Shown here piece by piece: positions 62,422 through 64,000 of a DNA stretch of 64,000 nt; position 1 is the stretch's first letter; each line of letters begins with the position of its first letter. The DNA is from Candidatus Nitrosopelagicus sp. (GTDB lineage Archaea > Thermoproteota > Nitrososphaeria > Nitrososphaerales > Nitrosopumilaceae), in the NCBI GenBank assembly GCA_028345295.1, contig JAOMDA010000001.1, positions 124,001-188,000 on the forward strand. Reading direction: 5' to 3'. The translations under genes were made by a program, and so were the position numbers. Under the pieces are notes generated by a model, which was not told the DNA's origin, did not search any database, and saw nothing but the letters and a program-made list of their open reading frames with translations.

Positions 62422-62451
62422 AAAAAAAGAAAAAAGAAAAGAAGTTTTGGT

Positions 62452-63339
62452 TTAGAGTTTTGGCATTAAACTAACTCTTGACTTTGCAGTTATTGCAATT
62501 ATTGAAGCAATTGCTACTACAAGAATCAATGCTGCTATTGTACCAAATTCTGGAACCACTTGTACATTGTTCGTTGTTCCAATTGGACCAGTCATTTCGT
62601 CACCAGGAAATCCAAATCCATTGAATGTAACTGTTACATCAACTGGATTGTCATCAGATGCGTCTGCACTAAGTGTTACATCATGACTTGATTCGCCAGT
62701 GTGAGAATGTACACTATCTTCATACAATGTTTCACCATTGTGTGTGACTACAACGTCATAGTTAGTGTGTTCTGTTCCCATTCCCATTCCGTCAAGAATT
62801 GTAACATCAATTGTTATTCTTTCACCTGCACTTGCAGTTTCTGGAGCGCCAATTTGGATATCAACTACACTTGGTGTTGATGCCATTTCCATTTCACCAT
62901 GATCATCACCATGATCATCACCATGTTCTTCTTCAGCGGCTTCTTCAGCGGCTCCTGCTGCTTCTACAATTACTAATCCTGTCATCCATGGATGAACCAT
63001 ACAGAAGTAAGGATACTCTCCTGGTTCTTCAAGTATAACTGAATAACTCATTCCAACCATTACCAAACTACTGTCCCAAACACCGCTTGGGCCGTCTGTT
63101 GGCGTTCCAGCAGTTGATGTGTGGGCAGCAGTGTCATTATTTGAAAAAACGACTTCACCGCCAGCATCAATTGTTGCTGTTGCTGGAATAAAGCAATCTG
63201 GTTCACAACCAGGGGTTGATGAACCTGCAGCATTTTCAACTACTACCTTTGCGTGGTCTGCATATGCACTAGGTGCAACTGCTGCCATAGAAGCAATAGC
63301 GAAAAGAACGAATAACGAACCTATAGTTTTCGTTTTCAT
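62452..63339 (-). CDS. PEFG-CTERM cupredoxin surface protein
   Basis: 295 aa. Signal peptide; blue copper domain with His in NDTAAHTSTAG and Cys-His-Met in YFCMVHPWMTG (CX3HX2M spacing, slightly larger than plastocyanin's); acidic/His-rich linker (EEHGDDHGDDHGEME); an Ig-like domain; and the sorting tail VPEFGTIAALILVVA with membrane helix and basic end, the thaumarchaeal PEFG-CTERM signal for archaeosortase processing. Likely a periplasmic electron carrier fixed to the surface. Confidence 0.92.
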   Translation of the reverse strand: MKTKTIGSLFVLFAIASMAAVAPSAYADHAKVVVENAAGSSTPGCEPDCFIPATATIDAGGEVVFSNNDTAAHTSTAGTPTDGPSGVWDSSLVMVGMSYSVILEEPGEYPYFCMVHPWMTGLVIVEAAGAAEEAAEEEHGDDHGDDHGEMEMASTPSVVDIQIGAPETASAGERITIDVTILDGMGMGTEHTNYDVVVTHNGETLYEDSVHSHTGESSHDVTLSADASDDNPVDVTVTFNGFGFPGDEMTGPIGTTNNVQVVPEFGTIAALILVVAIASIIAITAKSRVSLMPKL

Positions 63340-63360
63340 TAAATTTGATTGTGCCTAGGT

Positions 63361-63369
63361 TAATAAAAA
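63361..63369 (-). promoter_or_regulatory. TATA box of the cupredoxin gene
   Basis: Minus-strand TTTTTATTA, 21 nt before the ATG at 63339. Its twin on the plus strand at 63406-63414 stands 22 nt before the divergent ATG. Pattern and symmetry only. Confidence 0.5.
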
Positions 63370-63384
63370 TGATCTTAGTTTAAG

Positions 63385-63403
63385 TCGAAAATTGTACTAT
63401 CTT
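63385..63403. promoter_or_regulatory. 19-nt promoter motif, copy 2 (cupredoxin / 63437 gene)
   Basis: TCGAAAATTGTACTATCTT, 17/19 identical to copy 1. It ends 2 nt before the plus-strand TATA box and lies 33 nt before the ATG at 63437, and sits 15 nt upstream of the minus-strand TATA box of the cupredoxin. Both copies separate copper-related divergent pairs. Confidence 0.55.
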
Positions 63404-63405
63404 GA

Positions 63406-63414
63406 TTTTTATTA
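63406..63414 (+). promoter_or_regulatory. TATA box of the 63437 gene
   Basis: TTTTTATTA, 22 nt before the ATG at 63437, the spacing for a leaderless transcript. Same nine bases as on the other strand at 63361-63369. Confidence 0.5.
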
Positions 63415-63436
63415 TTCGTTAGAAAAATCGCAAAAC

Positions 63437-64000
63437 ATGAAAATTATAATTTTAATGGCAATTTTGATAATTTCTCCAATTTTGGTCTCAAATGTGTCTG
63501 CACACCAAGTGGATGCTGTTGGTGATTATAGAATTCAGATTGACTGGAAGAACTGGCCAGTAGTTGCTGGTGAAGCAAATGCAATTATTGTTTATGTTAG
63601 CGAAATGGACAAAAGTCTTAAGCCCATAGACCAAGAGTTTGTTTCTGAAAATGGTATAGAGGGATTGAAAAAAACTTTGAAAATAAAACTTGTTGTTGAT
63701 GATGCAAACATTACATTACCGCTAGCACCAACTGATGTTCCTGGAATGTATGAGGCACCTATCACTCCAACATTTTCTGGATGGTCACAACTAAATTTTA
63801 TTGGAACAATTAATGATACTACAATTAATCTAACATTACATCCTAAGAAGGTTGAAGATCCATCATTTCTCCAATTTCCTGCAGTTGAATCAAATCAAGT
63901 AGAAATTGATGACTTTAACAGAGAGATTGATGATCTACGTGGTGATATTAGAGATTTGCAGGAAACAGTTAATGAATTGAAAGAATTTGAGGAGGAAAAA
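63437..64000 (+). CDS. Secreted protein, paralogue of 61774, 3' partial
   Basis: Runs off the right edge (188 codons present). ATG at 63437, signal peptide (MAILIISPILVSNVSAHQ), then GDYRIQIDWKNWPVVAGE, equivalent to GSYEIEVGWQDEPPVVG of the 61774 protein. Next come a beta domain and a coiled coil (NREIDDLRGDIRDLQETVNEL). A C-terminal membrane helix, as in the paralogue, is expected beyond the edge. Shares the upstream 19-nt motif with its paralogue. Confidence 0.8.
   Translation, partial: MKIIILMAILIISPILVSNVSAHQVDAVGDYRIQIDWKNWPVVAGEANAIIVYVSEMDKSLKPIDQEFVSENGIEGLKKTLKIKLVVDDANITLPLAPTDVPGMYEAPITPTFSGWSQLNFIGTINDTTINLTLHPKKVEDPSFLQFPAVESNQVEIDDFNREIDDLRGDIRDLQETVNELKEFEEEK

Overview
The window is archaeal and most likely comes from a marine ammonia-oxidising thaumarchaeon of the Nitrosopumilus type. 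It is AT-rich and tightly packed. The gene set is archaeal: KEOPS kinase and Kae1, archaeosine transglycosylase, MCM with GINS, RFC small subunit, thermosome, TFE, aNAC, L44e, S27e, S19e, Nep1, RNase P subunit 4. To this it adds thaumarchaeal marks: a Rieske/cytochrome b complex with its own membrane blue-copper protein, many copper proteins, a PEFG-CTERM surface protein, a B12-dependent ribonucleotide reductase and a cobalamin operon. The genus assignment rests on gene content and recollection, not on a search. No insertion sequence, CRISPR array, rRNA or integrase was seen, and no gene-free stretch exceeds about 185 bases. The larger gaps (34226-34409, 35067-35194, 50829-51007) hold only AT-rich promoter-like sequence or the repeats listed.

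Layout. 1-9600: tRNA modification and nucleotide hygiene (Taw1, ITPase, Bud32, Kae1, YchF, Fap7-like kinase, TgtA), a 7Fe/8Fe ferredoxin, a beta-CASP nuclease and an Ogg-type glycosylase. 9640-12860: tRNA-Arg and the complex III operon. 12950-18870: replication genes (GINS-MCM-Hel308 against RFC) and tRNA-Ser. 18960-22920: thermosome, adenine deaminase, L44e-S27e. 22900-27100: late cobalamin operon. 27170-29750: Asd-like dehydrogenase, an Lrp regulator, heme O synthase. 29740-34230: a UbiD/LpdD-like/MDR operon. 34400-39740: RuvC-like protein, aNAC, PUA protein, AbrB-PhoU, HflX, Trm56, TFE. 39730-44060: riboflavin operon. 44100-48130: CitE-like lyase, a second MDR, S19e, PDCD5, Rpp21, tRNA-Gly, Nep1. 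48170-53400: class II RNR preceded by an HTH/ATP-cone/NrdD-like fusion. 53460-57340: thiolase with DUF35 partner, topoisomerase-type zinc finger, nitrilase, tautomerase, rhomboid. 57380-64000: exported and copper-handling surface proteins.

How they connect. The cobalamin operon supplies the cofactor of the class II RNR. The riboflavin operon holds an amidohydrolase that may fill an unassigned step of the archaeal pathway. TgtA lacks both its zinc ligands and its PUA tail, and a matching PUA-type tail is encoded about 30 kb away. The most unusual items are: the degenerate NrdD fused to a winged helix in front of nrdJ; a cobyric acid synthase with no glutaminase domain; the riboflavin amidohydrolase; and a 19-nt motif (17/19 identical) shared by two divergent promoters of copper-related genes at 61.7 and 63.4 kb.

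Four genes absent from a simple long-ORF list were read from the bases: a 39-aa protein at 44116, a 55-aa zinc ribbon at 53225, a 58-aa tautomerase at 56350, and a partial secreted protein at 63437. Several starts were moved: L44e, thiolase, DUF35, nitrilase and the hypothetical protein at 9760.
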